DNA of 64,000 bases from Bordetella avium (GCF_034424645.1 NZ_CP139969.1:2480001-2544000); one strand, 5' to 3'. Shown: positions 30,245 to 40,527, numbered from the stretch's first letter. Numbers and translations are program-made. Notes: a model not told the origin generated them from the sequence alone.

Positions 30245-31798
30245 TTACTGCTTGAGATCGATGTCGCCGAACCAGAACGAGGTGTCGGGTTCAACGTAGA
30301 CGCCAGAGAGGTTCTTCGACTTCACGTACACATTGTTCTGGGTCACCAGGAAGGCCCACGGGGCGTCCTTCCAGATGGTGTCCTGAACCTTGCTGTAAAT
30401 CTCGGCCTTCTTGGCGCGATCGGTCGTGGCCAGCGCCTCCTGGATGCCCGCGTCGACCGACGGGTTCGAGTAGTAGGCGACATTGTTGAGGACCGGCGGG
30501 AAAGCTGCGGTCGACAGCAAAGGACGCAGACCCCAATCGGCCTCGCCGGTCGAGGCCGACCAGCCGGCGTAATAGAGGCGCACCTTGGCATCCTCAGGCT
30601 TTTGCACCTGCTGCACACGCTGCACGCGCTGACCCGATTCCAGCACCTCAACGGAAGCCTTGATGCCGACCTGAGCCAGTTGTTGCTGCAGGAACTGCAC
30701 GACCTTGACCGAGGTGCCGTCGTTATAGGCCGACCAGAGCGTGGTTTCGAAGCCCTTGTCGTAACCGGCTTCCTTCAGCAGTTGGCGAGCCTTGGCGGGA
30801 TCATAGGGCCAGGGACCATTCTGGTGCGCGAAATCAACCCCCTTGGGAACCACGCCGTCAACCTGGGAGGCGTAGCCATTGAAACCCACCTTGGCCAACG
30901 CTTCCTTGTTGATGGCGTAGTTGATAGCCTGCCGCACCCGCACGTCGTTGAACGGCTTGACCTGGGTGTTCATGGACAGGTAGCGGGCCATGATCGAATT
31001 TTTGTGATCGACCACATCCAGCTTATCGTTCTTGGCCAGGACGGCGGCCTGCTCGAAGGGAATCGGGAAGGCAAAGTGCGCCTCACCCGTCTGCACCACG
31101 GCGGCACGGGTGTTGTTGTCGGTCACGGTGCGGAAGGTGATGCTATCGACCTTGGGCTTGCCTTGGTTCCAATAACCGTCGAACTTCTTGACCTTCAGGT
31201 ATTCGGCGGGCTTCCACTCAACGAATTCGAAGGGGCCGGTGCCCACGGGATGGAAGGCAATATCCTTGCCATATTTGGCCAGGGCAGCGGGCGAGATCAT
31301 CATCGCGGCCGGATGGGCCAAAGCGTTCAAGAAGGCCGAGAACGGCTTTTTGAGAGTGATCTTGACGGTCAGGGGATCAACCACGTCAATCTTGTCAATC
31401 ACGCTGAACTGAATGTAGCGCGACAGACGATTGTCGGGATTGGCCGGACGTTCAAAGTTGAGCTTGACCGCTTCAGCATTGAAATCGGTGCCATCATGGA
31501 ACTTCACGCCAGGACGCAGCTTGAAGGTATACACCAGACCATCATCGCTGACCGAATAATCGGTGGCCAGCACCTTCTGGATCTTCAGGTCTTTATCGAA
31601 TTCCAGCAGGCCCTCGTAATAAGCCTTGCCCACGGCCTGATTCAGGGTGCTGTTGGTGTTGTAAGGATCGAGGCTTTCCAGCGCGATCGAAACCGCGAAG
31701 GTCACATCCTTGCTGGCCTGGGCCAGCGGCGAAGCGAGCACACCGAAGGCCAGCGCGGCGGCGGCGATCAGTTTGGTGGGGCGCAGTACTTTATTCAT
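30245..31798 (-). CDS. gsiB: Periplasmic peptide/glutathione-binding protein GsiB
   Basis: A solute-binding protein of cluster C (SBP_bac_5), 517 residues, that captures the substrate in the periplasm for GsiCD. A Sec signal peptide is visible, with a basic start MNKVLRPTK, a hydrophobic core, and a likely cut after AQA (about residue 27). Mature features are [29 protein letters not shown] and the family motif [14 protein letters not shown] (about 255). The start at 31798 has AGGAG six bases upstream. Homology puts it nearest GsiB, but the true ligand may be other small peptides. It lies between gsiA and gsiC. Confidence 0.92.
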   Translation of the reverse strand: MNKVLRPTKLIAAAALAFGVLASPLAQASKDVTFAVSIALESLDPYNTNSTLNQAVGKAYYEGLLEFDKDLKIQKVLATDYSVSDDGLVYTFKLRPGVKFHDGTDFNAEAVKLNFERPANPDNRLSRYIQFSVIDKIDVVDPLTVKITLKKPFSAFLNALAHPAAMMISPAALAKYGKDIAFHPVGTGPFEFVEWKPAEYLKVKKFDGYWNQGKPKVDSITFRTVTDNNTRAAVVQTGEAHFAFPIPFEQAAVLAKNDKLDVVDHKNSIMARYLSMNTQVKPFNDVRVRQAINYAINKEALAKVGFNGYASQVDGVVPKGVDFAHQNGPWPYDPAKARQLLKEAGYDKGFETTLWSAYNDGTSVKVVQFLQQQLAQVGIKASVEVLESGQRVQRVQQVQKPEDAKVRLYYAGWSASTGEADWGLRPLLSTAAFPPVLNNVAYYSNPSVDAGIQEALATTDRAKKAEIYSKVQDTIWKDAPWAFLVTQNNVYVKSKNLSGVYVEPDTSFWFGDIDLKQ

Positions 31799-31875
31799 TG
31801 CAACTCCTGAGTCAGTAAGGAGAAACAGCTTGGTGGACAAAAAAAACGACTAGCGGCGAGCCGCCGGCCGTGGCG

Positions 31876-33759
31876 TCAATAGGCGCCACCAACGGCATGG
31901 CGCGCTACGAAATGGCCCGGGGCAACTTGCACCAGGGGCTGCACGACGGGTTCGTCGCCCAGCTTGCGGATCGGGCTCGGAATTTCCTCGGACAGCAAGG
32001 CGCGCTTCAAATGCCTGCGCGCCGGATCGGCGATGGGTACCGCCGACATGAGCTTCTTGGTGTAGGGGTGTTGTGGATCTTCAAAAATGGCGCGGCGCGG
32101 ACCAATCTCGACAATCTGGCCCAGATACATCACCGCTACACGATGGCTGATGCGTTCGACGACCGCCATATCGTGCGAGATGAACAAAAAGGAAACGCCC
32201 AGATCCCGTTGCAGATCGATCAGCAGATTAACGATCTGCGCCTGGATGGACACGTCCAGCGCCGAGACGGATTCGTCGGCAATCACCACCTTGGGATTGA
32301 GGGCCAGGGCGCGCGCGATACAGATACGCTGACGCTGACCACCCGAGAACTCATGCGGATAACGCTGCGCCATCTCCGGGGGCAAGCCCACACGCTCCAG
32401 CAGTTCGGCCACGCGCTGCTCGGCTTCGCGGCCCGAGGCCACGCCATGCACCAGCAAGGGCTCCATAATGGAAAAACCTACCGTCACGCGTGGGTCGAGC
32501 GAGGCGAAGGGATCCTGGAACACAAACTGAATATCGCGGCGCAGCGATTGCAGCTCAGTATTCTTAAGACGGACGATATCGCGCCCGCCGAAAATGATCT
32601 CGCCGCTCTGGCTATCCACCAGACGCAGCAAGGAACGGCCTGTCGTGGATTTTCCGCAACCCGATTCACCCACCAGAGAAAGCGTCTCGCCAGGAAACAG
32701 GTCAAAGCTCACCTTCTCGACCGCATGGACACGGCGCTGCACACGGCCAAGAATGCCGCCGCGCAAGTCAAAACGGGTCACCAGATCGCGTACGCTCAAA
32801 ACCGGTTGTGTATCCCCGGCACTTGGCGCTTTCTGCTCAGGGCTATGCTTCTCTTCTTCCGGCATGCGGCCATCCACCTGCAATAGCGGGAAGCGCGCGG
32901 GAAGATCGGTACCACGCATAGCGCCCAACTTGGGCACGGCCGACAATAGCGCCTTGGTATAAGGATGCTCGGGCGCAGCGAACACACGCTCGGAAGCGCC
33001 CTCCTCGACTTTATCGCCGCGATACATGACCAGCACACGGTCAGCCACTTCGGCAACCACGCCCATGTCGTGGGTGATGAAGACCACGCCCATGTGCATT
33101 TCATCTTGCAACTGACGGATGAGTTGCAAGATCTGCGCCTGAATCGTGACATCCAGTGCGGTGGTCGGCTCGTCAGCGATGAGCAGCGCCGGCTTGCAAG
33201 CCAGCGCCATGGCGATCATGACACGCTGGCGCATGCCGCCCGAGAGTTGATGCGGATAGCGGTCCAGCACCGACTTGGCTTCGGGGATGCGCACCTGCTC
33301 CAGCATGCGCAGCGCCTCGGCACGCGCCGCCGCTGCATCCTTGCCCTGGTGCAGGCGAATGGTTTCTGCGATCTGATCTCCCGCGGTGAACACCGGGTTC
33401 AAGGAGGTCATGGGCTCTTGGAAGATCATCGCCATGTCCGCACCGCGCACGCTGCGCATGGTGCGCTGCGATGCGCTGGTCAGATCGACCACCGAACCAT
33501 TGCGTCGGCGCAGGGCCATCCGGCCCTGTGCGATACGACCGCCGCCATGCTCGATCAGGCGCATCAGCGACAGCGAGGTCACCGATTTTCCCGAGCCCGA
33601 CTCGCCGACAATCGCCAGGGTTTCACCACGATCGACATGAAAAGACAGATTACGCACCGCTTCAACCGTCCGTTCGGAGGTCACAAAGCGCACTGTCAGG
33701 TCGTCAACCTGGACCACGCGGTTTTCCGGCAGCGCCAGGGTCTGAGCGCGATCAACCAT
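31876..33759 (-). CDS. gsiA: Peptide/glutathione ABC transporter ATPase GsiA (double nucleotide-binding domain)
   Basis: A 627-residue fused ATPase that powers GsiBCD import. The first domain has [15 protein letters not shown] (Walker A), [16 protein letters not shown] (signature) and [12 protein letters not shown] (Walker B). The second has [31 protein letters not shown] and [12 protein letters not shown]. Each ends with an oligopeptide-type C-terminal tail ([24 protein letters not shown]). The frame is open to 33831, but that start would overlap iaaA; ATG at 33759 gives the family length (E. coli GsiA is about 623) and has a purine-rich AGGAACGGAA upstream. Confidence 0.93.
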   Translation of the reverse strand: MVDRAQTLALPENRVVQVDDLTVRFVTSERTVEAVRNLSFHVDRGETLAIVGESGSGKSVTSLSLMRLIEHGGGRIAQGRMALRRRNGSVVDLTSASQRTMRSVRGADMAMIFQEPMTSLNPVFTAGDQIAETIRLHQGKDAAAARAEALRMLEQVRIPEAKSVLDRYPHQLSGGMRQRVMIAMALACKPALLIADEPTTALDVTIQAQILQLIRQLQDEMHMGVVFITHDMGVVAEVADRVLVMYRGDKVEEGASERVFAAPEHPYTKALLSAVPKLGAMRGTDLPARFPLLQVDGRMPEEEKHSPEQKAPSAGDTQPVLSVRDLVTRFDLRGGILGRVQRRVHAVEKVSFDLFPGETLSLVGESGCGKSTTGRSLLRLVDSQSGEIIFGGRDIVRLKNTELQSLRRDIQFVFQDPFASLDPRVTVGFSIMEPLLVHGVASGREAEQRVAELLERVGLPPEMAQRYPHEFSGGQRQRICIARALALNPKVVIADESVSALDVSIQAQIVNLLIDLQRDLGVSFLFISHDMAVVERISHRVAVMYLGQIVEIGPRRAIFEDPQHPYTKKLMSAVPIADPARRHLKRALLSEEIPSPIRKLGDEPVVQPLVQVAPGHFVARHAVGGAY

Positions 33760-33796
33760 ATTGAATTCCGTTCCTAAATGCTCGATGACGTGAACA

Positions 33797-34777
33797 TCAT
33801 CGGTAAATGGCGACGACAGCGTCTTCGCCAACTCGGCCGTAGCCGCGATACATACCTTCGGTATTGAAGGGCAAGGTCACATTGCCCTTGGCATCAACGG
33901 CGATAAGACCGCCCTTGCCGCCGATGGTGGGTAGTTTTTCCTGAACGACACGATCTGCCGCCTCCTGCAACGAGGCGCCCAGATACTCCATTTGCGCCGA
34001 CACGTCGTAAGCGGCGACCATGCGGATGAACATCTCGCCGGTACCGGTGGTCGACACCGCGCAGCTCCGGTTATTGGCATAGCAGCCGGCGCCGATCAGC
34101 GGGGCGTCACCCACGCGTCCGACCTGTTTGTTCGTGATACCGCCAGTCGAGGTGGCCGCAGCCAGATTGCCTTGGGCATCAACGGCCACGGCGCCCACCG
34201 TGCCGAATTTACGGTCGGAATCCAGCGGGTCGGCCGGAGCGGGCTGCCCGCGGGCGACCAGAGCCTGGCCATCATGATCCAGCACCGCCGCCTCCGGGTT
34301 TTCTCGTTGCACACGCAACAATTGTTCCCGGCGGGCCTCGGTGGAGAAATACGAGGGGTCAACCAGCTCGAGCCCCTGATCGCGTGCGAAGGCAACCGCG
34401 CCTTCACCCACGAAGAAAACATGCTTGCTGTCTTCGAGCACGCGACGGGCAGCCAGCACCGGATTACGCACACAATCGACGTTGGCGATAGCACCCGAAC
34501 GCAAGGTAGCGCCGTCCATGATGGACGCATCCAGCTCGTGAGTGCCGGCGCTGGTGAAAACCGCGCCATGACCGGCATTGAATAGCGGGCAATCTTCCAG
34601 CAGGCGCACCGCTTCGGTCACCGCATCCAACGCGCTGCCGCCATCGGCCAACACGGCCTGGCCCGCCTGCACGATGGCGCGCAGCGCCTGCAGATACTCT
34701 TGTTCCTTCTCCGGCGACATGGCCGCGCGCGACATCGCACCAGCGCCGCCGTGAATCGCGATAACGGGGGTAATCAT
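33797..34777 (-). CDS. iaaA: Isoaspartyl peptidase / L-asparaginase
   Basis: A 326-residue Ntn-hydrolase of the plant-type asparaginase (T2) family. It hydrolyses beta-aspartyl dipeptides and asparagine after self-cleavage. The cleavage site is G192-T193 in [24 protein letters not shown], making Thr193 the nucleophile. AIHGGAGAM near the N-terminus and [27 protein letters not shown] are hallmarks. The ATG at 34777 has AGGA upstream and overlaps the regulator stop by four bases (ATGA). Its coupling to a regulator and gsiABCD matches E. coli, where iaaA precedes gsiABCD. Confidence 0.95.
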   Translation of the reverse strand: MITPVIAIHGGAGAMSRAAMSPEKEQEYLQALRAIVQAGQAVLADGGSALDAVTEAVRLLEDCPLFNAGHGAVFTSAGTHELDASIMDGATLRSGAIANVDCVRNPVLAARRVLEDSKHVFFVGEGAVAFARDQGLELVDPSYFSTEARREQLLRVQRENPEAAVLDHDGQALVARGQPAPADPLDSDRKFGTVGAVAVDAQGNLAAATSTGGITNKQVGRVGDAPLIGAGCYANNRSCAVSTTGTGEMFIRMVAAYDVSAQMEYLGASLQEAADRVVQEKLPTIGGKGGLIAVDAKGNVTLPFNTEGMYRGYGRVGEDAVVAIYR

Positions 34778-35658
34778 CGTTTTCCTGTTCCTGCTACACC
34801 ATGGATCAACCAGGGCATGACCGATTGCGTCACACCCATGGCGGCTTCTATTGAATTCTTGGCGCGATGCGCCACTGCGGCCGACAAGCCCTCGATCAGG
34901 CCAAGCGCCGCGGTTTCCGCATTGGAGGAGAACTGGCGCGCGCTGGACGCATACAGCGCCACCGTGGCACAAGGCGCCAGGGGCGATGTGGGCCGGTCTG
35001 TCAGAACGAGCACCGGCACGCCTGCCTGTTTGGCCGCGCTGGCCAGGGTGACGGTATCAGCCAGATAACGGGGAAAAGCGATCGCGATCACCAGATCGCG
35101 AGGCGTCATGCGAGCCATCTGGCGGGCCGCGTGCGAAACGCCGCCGGGTCCGGCCAGTGTCTCGACCGAATGCAGATGCATGCACAGACCGCGCTGCAAC
35201 AGGCCAGCGAGATAGCCGCTGGCGCCAAAGCCTATGATGAACACACGCTCGGCCTGCAAGACCGACTCCACCGCCCGCTCGCAGGCGCCCTCGTCCAGAT
35301 TCTGCAACGTTTGCTGCGCGTTCTGGATGTCTTCCTGCAAGGTGGCCGCGAAAATCTGCACCGCGCTGGCCGAATGGGCTAGCTCCACGCGCAATTTCTC
35401 GACAGGCTCCAGCGCCGCCTCGAAGCCGCGCGCCAGCTCGGCGCGAAACTGCGGATAGCCCGGCAGATCCAGCGCGCGCGCGAAGCGGTTGGCCGTCGCC
35501 ACCGACACACCCGCCGCTGCGGCGAATTCGTCGATGGTCATGGTCGCCACCCGGAAAGGGTGAGTCAGCACATACTCAGCCATGCGATGCTGAGTCCGGC
35601 TAAAACTCGGCTGAGCGCGAGCAATCCGTTCAGCAATAGAGGTAGCGGCTTTAGACAT
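34774..35658 (-). CDS. RpiR/MurR-family transcriptional regulator
   Basis: A 294-residue regulator with an N-terminal RpiR helix-turn-helix domain (FSRTQHRMAEYVLTHPFRVATMTIDEFAAAAGVS followed by VATANRFARAL, about residues 18-65) and a C-terminal SIS domain (IIGFGASGYLAGLLQ near 140, then VIAIAFPRYLADTVTLASAAKQAGVPVLVLTD near 190). SIS domains usually bind phosphosugars; here the neighbours are a peptide importer and peptidases, so the effector is unclear. It is the first gene of the operon and is coupled to iaaA by ATGA. Two AT-rich palindromes lie upstream at 35698-35743. Confidence 0.9.
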   Translation of the reverse strand: MSKAATSIAERIARAQPSFSRTQHRMAEYVLTHPFRVATMTIDEFAAAAGVSVATANRFARALDLPGYPQFRAELARGFEAALEPVEKLRVELAHSASAVQIFAATLQEDIQNAQQTLQNLDEGACERAVESVLQAERVFIIGFGASGYLAGLLQRGLCMHLHSVETLAGPGGVSHAARQMARMTPRDLVIAIAFPRYLADTVTLASAAKQAGVPVLVLTDRPTSPLAPCATVALYASSARQFSSNAETAALGLIEGLSAAVAHRAKNSIEAAMGVTQSVMPWLIHGVAGTGKR

Positions 35659-35697
35659 CTAGGGGAGGGAGAAACGCAAGCAAGCGCTATCGGTGAG

Positions 35698-35743
35698 TGT
35701 AAATTTGTTTACATAGGTATTTTAGAAAAGAAAATAAATTTTC
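35698..35743. promoter_or_regulatory. Two AT-rich palindromes upstream of the RpiR-type gene
   Basis: TGTAAATTTGTTTACA (35698-35713; arms TGTAAA/TTTACA) and GAAAATAAATTTTC (35730-35743; arms GAAAAT/ATTTTC) lie 40-85 bases before the start, in an AT-rich island. The first resembles sites reported for RpiR-family regulators such as HexR. They are candidate autoregulatory operators and probably overlap the promoter. Confidence 0.5.
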
Positions 35744-35802
35744 ATATTTAGGGATTACCCTGCAATCCGTAAAGACCATGTCACAGACATAGTCTTTTGG
35801 AC

Positions 35803-35838
35803 AAATAAAAACCCTGGGCATGTTCGCGCCCAGGGTTT
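35803..35838 (-). terminator. Rho-independent terminator of scoAB
   Basis: AAACCCTGGGC (35809-35819) and GCCCAGGGTTT (35828-35838) form an 11-bp stem; on the minus strand the T run continues past the stem. It starts 16 bases after the scoB stop. Confidence 0.88.
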
Positions 35839-35853
35839 GAAATCGCGGCAAGC

Positions 35854-36507
35854 TTAGCGAACGGCGGAAACGTCCAGCTTGGCCAGGGTCTTGCTCTGGA
35901 TTTCCTCGATGGTGACGCCCGGCGCCAACTCGATCAATTTCAGGCCTTCAGGCGTGACTTCCATCACACCCAGGTCGGTGATGATCAGGTTGACCACCCC
36001 CACCCCTGTCAGGGGCAGCGTACATTCGGGCAAGAGCTTGATGTCTTCGGTGCCGTCTTTCTTCTTGGCAATGTGCTCCATCAACACAACCACGCGGCCG
36101 ACACCAGCCACGAGATCCATGGCGCCCCCCATGCCCTTGACCATCTTTCTCGGAATCATCCAGTTGGCCAGATCTCCGTTTTGAGAGACCTGCATCGCGC
36201 CCAAGATTGCCAGATTGATCTTGCCGCCCCGGATCATCGCAAAAGAGTCGGCGGACGAGAAAATCGACGAGCCGGGCAAGGTGGTGACGGTCTGCTTGCC
36301 GGCGTTGATGAGGTCGGCATCGACTTCGTGGTCCGCTGGGAAAGGACCGATACCGAGCAAACCGTTTTCGGATTGCAGCCAAACCTCCATGCCGGCAGGC
36401 ACGTGATTGGCGACCAGTGTCGGCAGACCGATACCCAGGTTTACATAAAAGCCGTCTTGCAGCTCGCGCGCGGCGCGCGCGGCCATTTCATCGCGGGACC
36501 ATGCCAT
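35854..36507 (-). CDS. scoB: 3-Oxoacid CoA-transferase subunit B
   Basis: The catalytic subunit of a succinyl-CoA:3-ketoacid (or acetoacetate) CoA-transferase, 217 residues. The catalytic Glu is in the motif [10 protein letters not shown] (about residues 45-54). [13 protein letters not shown] and [19 protein letters not shown] are family signatures. It acts with ScoA, encoded 12 bases upstream, moving CoA between succinyl-CoA and acetoacetate so that ketone bodies can be used. Whether the donor is succinyl-CoA or acetyl-CoA cannot be read from the sequence. Confidence 0.93.
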   Translation of the reverse strand: MAWSRDEMAARAARELQDGFYVNLGIGLPTLVANHVPAGMEVWLQSENGLLGIGPFPADHEVDADLINAGKQTVTTLPGSSIFSSADSFAMIRGGKINLAILGAMQVSQNGDLANWMIPRKMVKGMGGAMDLVAGVGRVVVLMEHIAKKKDGTEDIKLLPECTLPLTGVGVVNLIITDLGVMEVTPEGLKLIELAPGVTIEEIQSKTLAKLDVSAVR

Positions 36508-36519
36508 GTTCTTGTCTCC

Positions 36520-37218
36520 TCAGGCCGGGCGAGTGGTACGTTGTTCGATGCGCTTTTCCGGGGTGGCGTTGAGCACGATCCGGTTGACATAGATACCGGG
36601 CAGATGAATCTGATCCGGGTCCAGGCTGCCCGTATCAACGATCTGCTCGACCTCGACCACGGTGATCTTGCCTGCCATCGCCACATTGGGATTAAAGTTG
36701 CGCGCCGTCTTGCGAAACACCAGATTGCCGCTACGGTCGGCGATATGCGCCTTGACCAAGGACACATCCGGCGTGAGAGAGCGCTCCATCACATATTGCA
36801 GGCCATCGAATTCGCGGATTTCTTTACCCTCGGCCACGATGGTGCCGACACCGGTGCGCGTGAAAAATGCCGGAATGCCCGCGCCGCCCGCACGCAGCTT
36901 CTCGGCCAGCGTGCCCTGCGGCGTGAACTCCAGCTCAAGCTCGCCAGACAGATATTGGCGCTCGAATTCTTTGTTCTCGCCCACATAGGAAGCGATCATC
37001 TTGCGCACTTGGCGGGTGTTGAGCAACTGACCCAGGCCAAAGCCATCGACACCGGCGTTATTGCTCACACAGGTCAGATCTTTGACACCCGAATCACGCA
37101 GCGCGCCGATCAGGGCTTCGGGGATACCGCAGAGGCCGAACCCCCCGACAGCAATCATTTGCCCATCCTTGACGATGCCTGCCAGCGCCTCCTTGGCGCT
37201 TGCATAAACCTTGTCCAT
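36520..37218 (-). CDS. scoA: 3-Oxoacid CoA-transferase subunit A
   Basis: The A subunit of the CoA-transferase, 232 residues. The glycine-rich CoA-binding signature [19 protein letters not shown] is at about 23-41, with [16 protein letters not shown] and [35 protein letters not shown] after it (quoted in part of the family block). I chose ATG at 37218, with GGAG eight bases upstream, over the GTG one codon earlier. A tandem 8-bp repeat lies just ahead of the ribosome-binding site. scoB follows by 12 bases. Confidence 0.93.
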   Translation of the reverse strand: MDKVYASAKEALAGIVKDGQMIAVGGFGLCGIPEALIGALRDSGVKDLTCVSNNAGVDGFGLGQLLNTRQVRKMIASYVGENKEFERQYLSGELELEFTPQGTLAEKLRAGGAGIPAFFTRTGVGTIVAEGKEIREFDGLQYVMERSLTPDVSLVKAHIADRSGNLVFRKTARNFNPNVAMAGKITVVEVEQIVDTGSLDPDQIHLPGIYVNRIVLNATPEKRIEQRTTRPA

Positions 37219-37326
37219 CACTCCAACTCCTTGTTTGAGATCATGAGATCAGTGGTGCGCCAGAGGGGCGAAACCCTGGCCTTACTTTGTTTTGCTTTAG
37301 CAGATTTTAATCGCAGCAATGCGATC

Positions 37327-37779
37327 TCAGGAGGCTGGCGGCGAGAATAGGCGCCCCAAACGAGACAAGGCCTCGGACGGCCAGGGCTGCGAGCGATTGG
37401 CCACGTAATCCATCCAGACCAGCACATTACGGCCTCGGGCATAGGGGCCACTATCATCACCCAGTTTGTCGAGAATCAGCTCGAACTCCATGCTGGAGCG
37501 CCCTATACGGGTCAGCACATGCGTGACGCGCACCGTGGCCGGATAGACGAAAGAGCGCAGAAAATCGCACGAAGCATGGGCGAGGATGGCCCCTTCTTGG
37601 GCAGGCAAGGTCAGACCCGCCCCATACAGAATCGACATTCTCGCCTCTTCCATGAGACGGAAATAAATGGTGTTGTTCAGATGATTCAATGCATCGGAAT
37701 CGCCCCAACGCAAGGGCAGATCGATGTAATGCCGCGCGCCCGCCTGAAGCGGCGCCGGCGCTTGTGCCGTTTGATCCAA
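37327..37779 (-). CDS. Acyl-CoA thioesterase (hotdog fold, 4HBT type)
   Basis: A 150-residue single-hotdog thioesterase. The signature LRWGDSDALNHLNNTIYFRLMEEAR (positions about 19-43) carries the catalytic Asp of the YbgC/FadM type. It should release a free acid from an acyl-CoA; the chain length is unknown. The frame is open to a TTG at 37806, but TTG at 37779 has a full AGGAG six bases upstream (37790-37786), so I place the start there. It lies 108 bases before scoA on the same strand and may be co-transcribed with scoAB. It is divergent from the ETF dehydrogenase gene. Confidence 0.87.
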   Translation of the reverse strand: MDQTAQAPAPLQAGARHYIDLPLRWGDSDALNHLNNTIYFRLMEEARMSILYGAGLTLPAQEGAILAHASCDFLRSFVYPATVRVTHVLTRIGRSSMEFELILDKLGDDSGPYARGRNVLVWMDYVANRSQPWPSEALSRLGRLFSPPAS

Positions 37780-37785
37780 GCCAGA

Positions 37786-37790
37786 CTCCT
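37786..37790 (-). promoter_or_regulatory. Ribosome-binding site that fixes a TTG start
   Basis: AGGAG on the minus strand, six bases before TTG at 37779. The upstream TTG (37806) and the sequence before it have no comparable match. Confidence 0.6.
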
Positions 37791-37914
37791 GAAACCCATT
37801 ATTCAAGCCCGCAGACGCATGACGGCCAGCCCGAGGCTAGCTGCAATACAATCGAGCCATCTTTGATTAATGATACTTCCTGCAAGTGTAGGACTGGATA
37901 AGGGGATATTTATA

Positions 37915-39561
37915 ATGTCTGAACGCGAGTCGATGGAATATGACGTGGTCATCGTGGGCGGTGGCCCCGCTGGCCTCGCCAGCGCCATTCGCCTGAAACA
38001 ACTGGCTGCCGAAAAAAACCAGGAAATCAGCGTCTGCGTGCTTGAGAAGGGCTCTGAGATAGGCGCCCACATTCTATCGGGCGCGGTCATGGACCCGATT
38101 GCCCTGACCGAGCTGATCCCCGACTGGAAAGAAAAGGGCGCGCCGCTCAACGTGCCGGTCACTCAAGACAAGTTTCTGTTCCTCTCCGACAAGGGCGCTC
38201 GCTCCACGCCAGAGTGGCTGCTGCCCGCCTGTTTCCACAATAAAGGCAACTACATCGTCCGTCTGGGCGAAGTGGCTAAATGGTTGGGTGAGCAGGCCGA
38301 GGCGCTAGGCGTTGATATTTTTCCTGGCTTTGCCGCCGTCGAAGTGCTTTACGACGAGAACGGCGCCGTGCGCGGCGTGGCCACCGGCGACATGGGCATC
38401 GCCCGTGACGGCTCACACACGGCTCACTACCAGCCCGGCATGGAACTGCTGGCCCGCTACACGCTGTTCGCCGAGGGCGCGCGCGGCCAATTGGGGCGCC
38501 AACTCACAGAGCGATTCAAACTGGCGCAAGGCCGTAATGCGCAGTCTTATGGCATCGGCATCAAAGAAATGTGGGAAGTCGATCCGGCCCAATCACGTCC
38601 CGGTCTCGTCGTGCACACCGCCGGCTGGCCGCTGGACTCCGATACCTATGGCGGCTCCTTTCTCTACCACCTGGACAACAACATCGTGGTGGTCGGCCTG
38701 ATCGTCGGCCTGGACTACGCCAACCCCTGGCTCTCGCCCTTCGAAGAGTTTCAGCGCTATAAAACGCATCCGGCCATTCGCGGCACCTTCGAAGGCGGCA
38801 AACGCATCGCCTACGGCGCGCGTGCGATCACCGCGGGCGGCCTGCTGTCCCTGCCTAAACTCGTGTTCCCGGGCGGCGCCCTGATTGGCTGTGAGGCGGG
38901 TTTCCTGAACGCCTCTCGCATCAAGGGCAGCCATGCCGCCATCAAGTCCGGCATGATGGCGGCGGAAGCCGCCTTCGATGCCATCGTGGCCGACCGCCGG
39001 GCCGACGAATTGGCGGCCTACCCGCAGGCCTTCGAATCGTCGTGGCTGCACGAAGAGCTGAACAAGGCGCGTAACTTCAAGCAATGGTTTAAGAAGGGGC
39101 GCAGCGTCGGCATTGTCATGACCGGTGTTGAACAATTGCTGCTCAAAGGCAAAATGCCCTGGACGCTGCGCAACGACAAACCCGATCACGCCAGCCTGCA
39201 ACCGGCCGCGCAATGCGCCCGCATCGACTATCCCAAGCCCGATGGCAAACTGACCTTCGATCGCCTGAGTTCGGTCTTTATCTCGAATACCAACCACGAA
39301 GAAAATCAGCCCATTCATCTGACGCTGAAAAACCCCGACATTCCGGTAGAGGTCAACCTGGCTACCTACGGCGGGCCTGAGGCGCGCTACTGCCCGGCCG
39401 GTGTTTACGAGTTCATCAAAGATGACCACGGCGCCGACCGCCTGCAGATCAACGCGCAGAACTGCGTGCACTGCAAGACCTGCGACATCAAAGACCCGAA
39501 ACAAAATATCGTCTGGGTTGCGCCTCAGGGCGGCGAAGGACCGGTCTACAACGGTATGTAA
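37915..39561 (+). CDS. Electron transfer flavoprotein-ubiquinone oxidoreductase
   Basis: Passes electrons from ETF (reduced by acyl-CoA dehydrogenases) to ubiquinone. The 548 residues begin with the FAD motif DVVIVGGGPAGLASAIRL (about 10-27). The C-terminus has the [4Fe-4S] ferredoxin-like cluster, with Cys in RYCPAGVYEF and in QNCVHCKTCDIKDPKQNI (about 518-535). GFGxG-type membrane insertion segments are present in the middle. The start at 37915 has AAGGGGA upstream. A terminator follows. This matches the monotopic inner-membrane ETF-QO family closely. Confidence 0.95.
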   Translation: MSERESMEYDVVIVGGGPAGLASAIRLKQLAAEKNQEISVCVLEKGSEIGAHILSGAVMDPIALTELIPDWKEKGAPLNVPVTQDKFLFLSDKGARSTPEWLLPACFHNKGNYIVRLGEVAKWLGEQAEALGVDIFPGFAAVEVLYDENGAVRGVATGDMGIARDGSHTAHYQPGMELLARYTLFAEGARGQLGRQLTERFKLAQGRNAQSYGIGIKEMWEVDPAQSRPGLVVHTAGWPLDSDTYGGSFLYHLDNNIVVVGLIVGLDYANPWLSPFEEFQRYKTHPAIRGTFEGGKRIAYGARAITAGGLLSLPKLVFPGGALIGCEAGFLNASRIKGSHAAIKSGMMAAEAAFDAIVADRRADELAAYPQAFESSWLHEELNKARNFKQWFKKGRSVGIVMTGVEQLLLKGKMPWTLRNDKPDHASLQPAAQCARIDYPKPDGKLTFDRLSSVFISNTNHEENQPIHLTLKNPDIPVEVNLATYGGPEARYCPAGVYEFIKDDHGADRLQINAQNCVHCKTCDIKDPKQNIVWVAPQGGEGPVYNGM

Positions 39562-39565
39562 TCCT

Positions 39566-39588
39566 CAGGGCGCTTCGGCGCCCTGTTT
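39566..39588 (+). terminator. Rho-independent terminator of the ETF dehydrogenase gene
   Basis: CAGGGCGC (39566-39573) and GCGCCCTG (39578-39585) form an 8-bp stem around a stable TTCG tetraloop, followed by TTT. It lies five bases after the stop. Confidence 0.8.
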
Positions 39589-39693
39589 GATGCGGGGGCC
39601 CGCCTCTGCCATGACGGCGGCCCATCTGCCCTATCCTTCATCGATAGCCTGACAGGCAGCGACGAACGCCCCTTTTTGAACGCTGGAGAAATC

Positions 39694-40527
39694 ATGACGC
39701 AAACCATTTTGCTGGCCGGTTGCGGTGATCTGGGTCTGCGTGTGGCCGAACGGCTACTCGCACGCGGCGATGAGGTCTGGGGCTTGCGCCGCCAGCCCCC
39801 CGCGTCGTTTCCCGCTGGGATGCGCTGGATCACCGCTGACCTGGCCGACCCCGCCAGCCTGGCCGGACTGCCGCAGCACATTCAGCGTGTTGCCTATCTC
39901 CCCACCCCTGGCGCGCGCGAGCCCGAGCGCTACCGAGCCGTTTTTTTGCACGGCCAACGCCATCTGCTGGCGGCCTTGAACCGCAAGCCTGAGCGCTGGG
40001 TTTTCGTGTCTTCGTCGGCAGTCTACGGCGAGCATAGCGGCCAATGGATAGACGAAGACTCGCCGACCTCACCCCAGGGCTTTAACGGACGCATTCTGCT
40101 GGAAGCCGAGCAGGCCTTGCAGACCGCCCTACCCGGCGCAGTCTCACTGCGGCTGGCTGGCCTTTACGGCCCAGGCCGCACCCAATTGCTGCAACGCTTG
40201 CGTCAAGGCCAGGCTCGGGCGGCGGCTGACCATTGGGCGAATCGCATGCATATCGATGACGCCGCGGCGGCCCTTGATCATCTGCTGCACATCGATGCAC
40301 CCTTGCCCTGTTATTTGGGGGTCGATGACACCCCCATGCTGCTGGATCAGCTTTACGGCGAGCTAGCGCGCATGTTGAACGCCCCACCTCCCGAAGCGGG
40401 CCCCCCTCCGGCCGATGTCGGCAGCAAACGCTTGAGCAATCAACGACTCAAGAGCAGCGGTTTTGCGCTGCGCTGGCCGGACACCATCGCCGGCTACCGT
40501 GAGCTGATCGACTGCGGCATGATTTGA
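39694..40527 (+). CDS. NAD(P)-dependent epimerase/dehydratase-like protein (YeeZ type)
   Basis: A 277-residue atypical short-chain dehydrogenase. The N-terminal nucleotide-binding loop is LAGCGDLGLRVAERL (about residues 6-20) with the GxGxxG pattern. VFVSSSAVYGEHSGQWIDEDSPT (about 103-125) carries the Ser/Tyr region of extended SDRs, and LRLAGLYGPGR follows. It resembles YeeZ-like proteins that have no proven substrate. The start at 39694 has GGAGA six bases upstream. An 18-bp inverted repeat separates it from the convergent threonine aldolase gene. Confidence 0.82.
   Translation: MTQTILLAGCGDLGLRVAERLLARGDEVWGLRRQPPASFPAGMRWITADLADPASLAGLPQHIQRVAYLPTPGAREPERYRAVFLHGQRHLLAALNRKPERWVFVSSSAVYGEHSGQWIDEDSPTSPQGFNGRILLEAEQALQTALPGAVSLRLAGLYGPGRTQLLQRLRQGQARAAADHWANRMHIDDAAAALDHLLHIDAPLPCYLGVDDTPMLLDQLYGELARMLNAPPPEAGPPPADVGSKRLSNQRLKSSGFALRWPDTIAGYRELIDCGMI

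Noticed and set aside
30194..31810. A 538-codon plus-strand frame
   Set aside because: Antisense to gsiB, which has a signal peptide and family motifs.
31839..31866. Possible terminator between gsiA and gsiB
   Set aside because: A 5-bp stem is separated by 7 bases from a T run on the minus strand; too weak to call.
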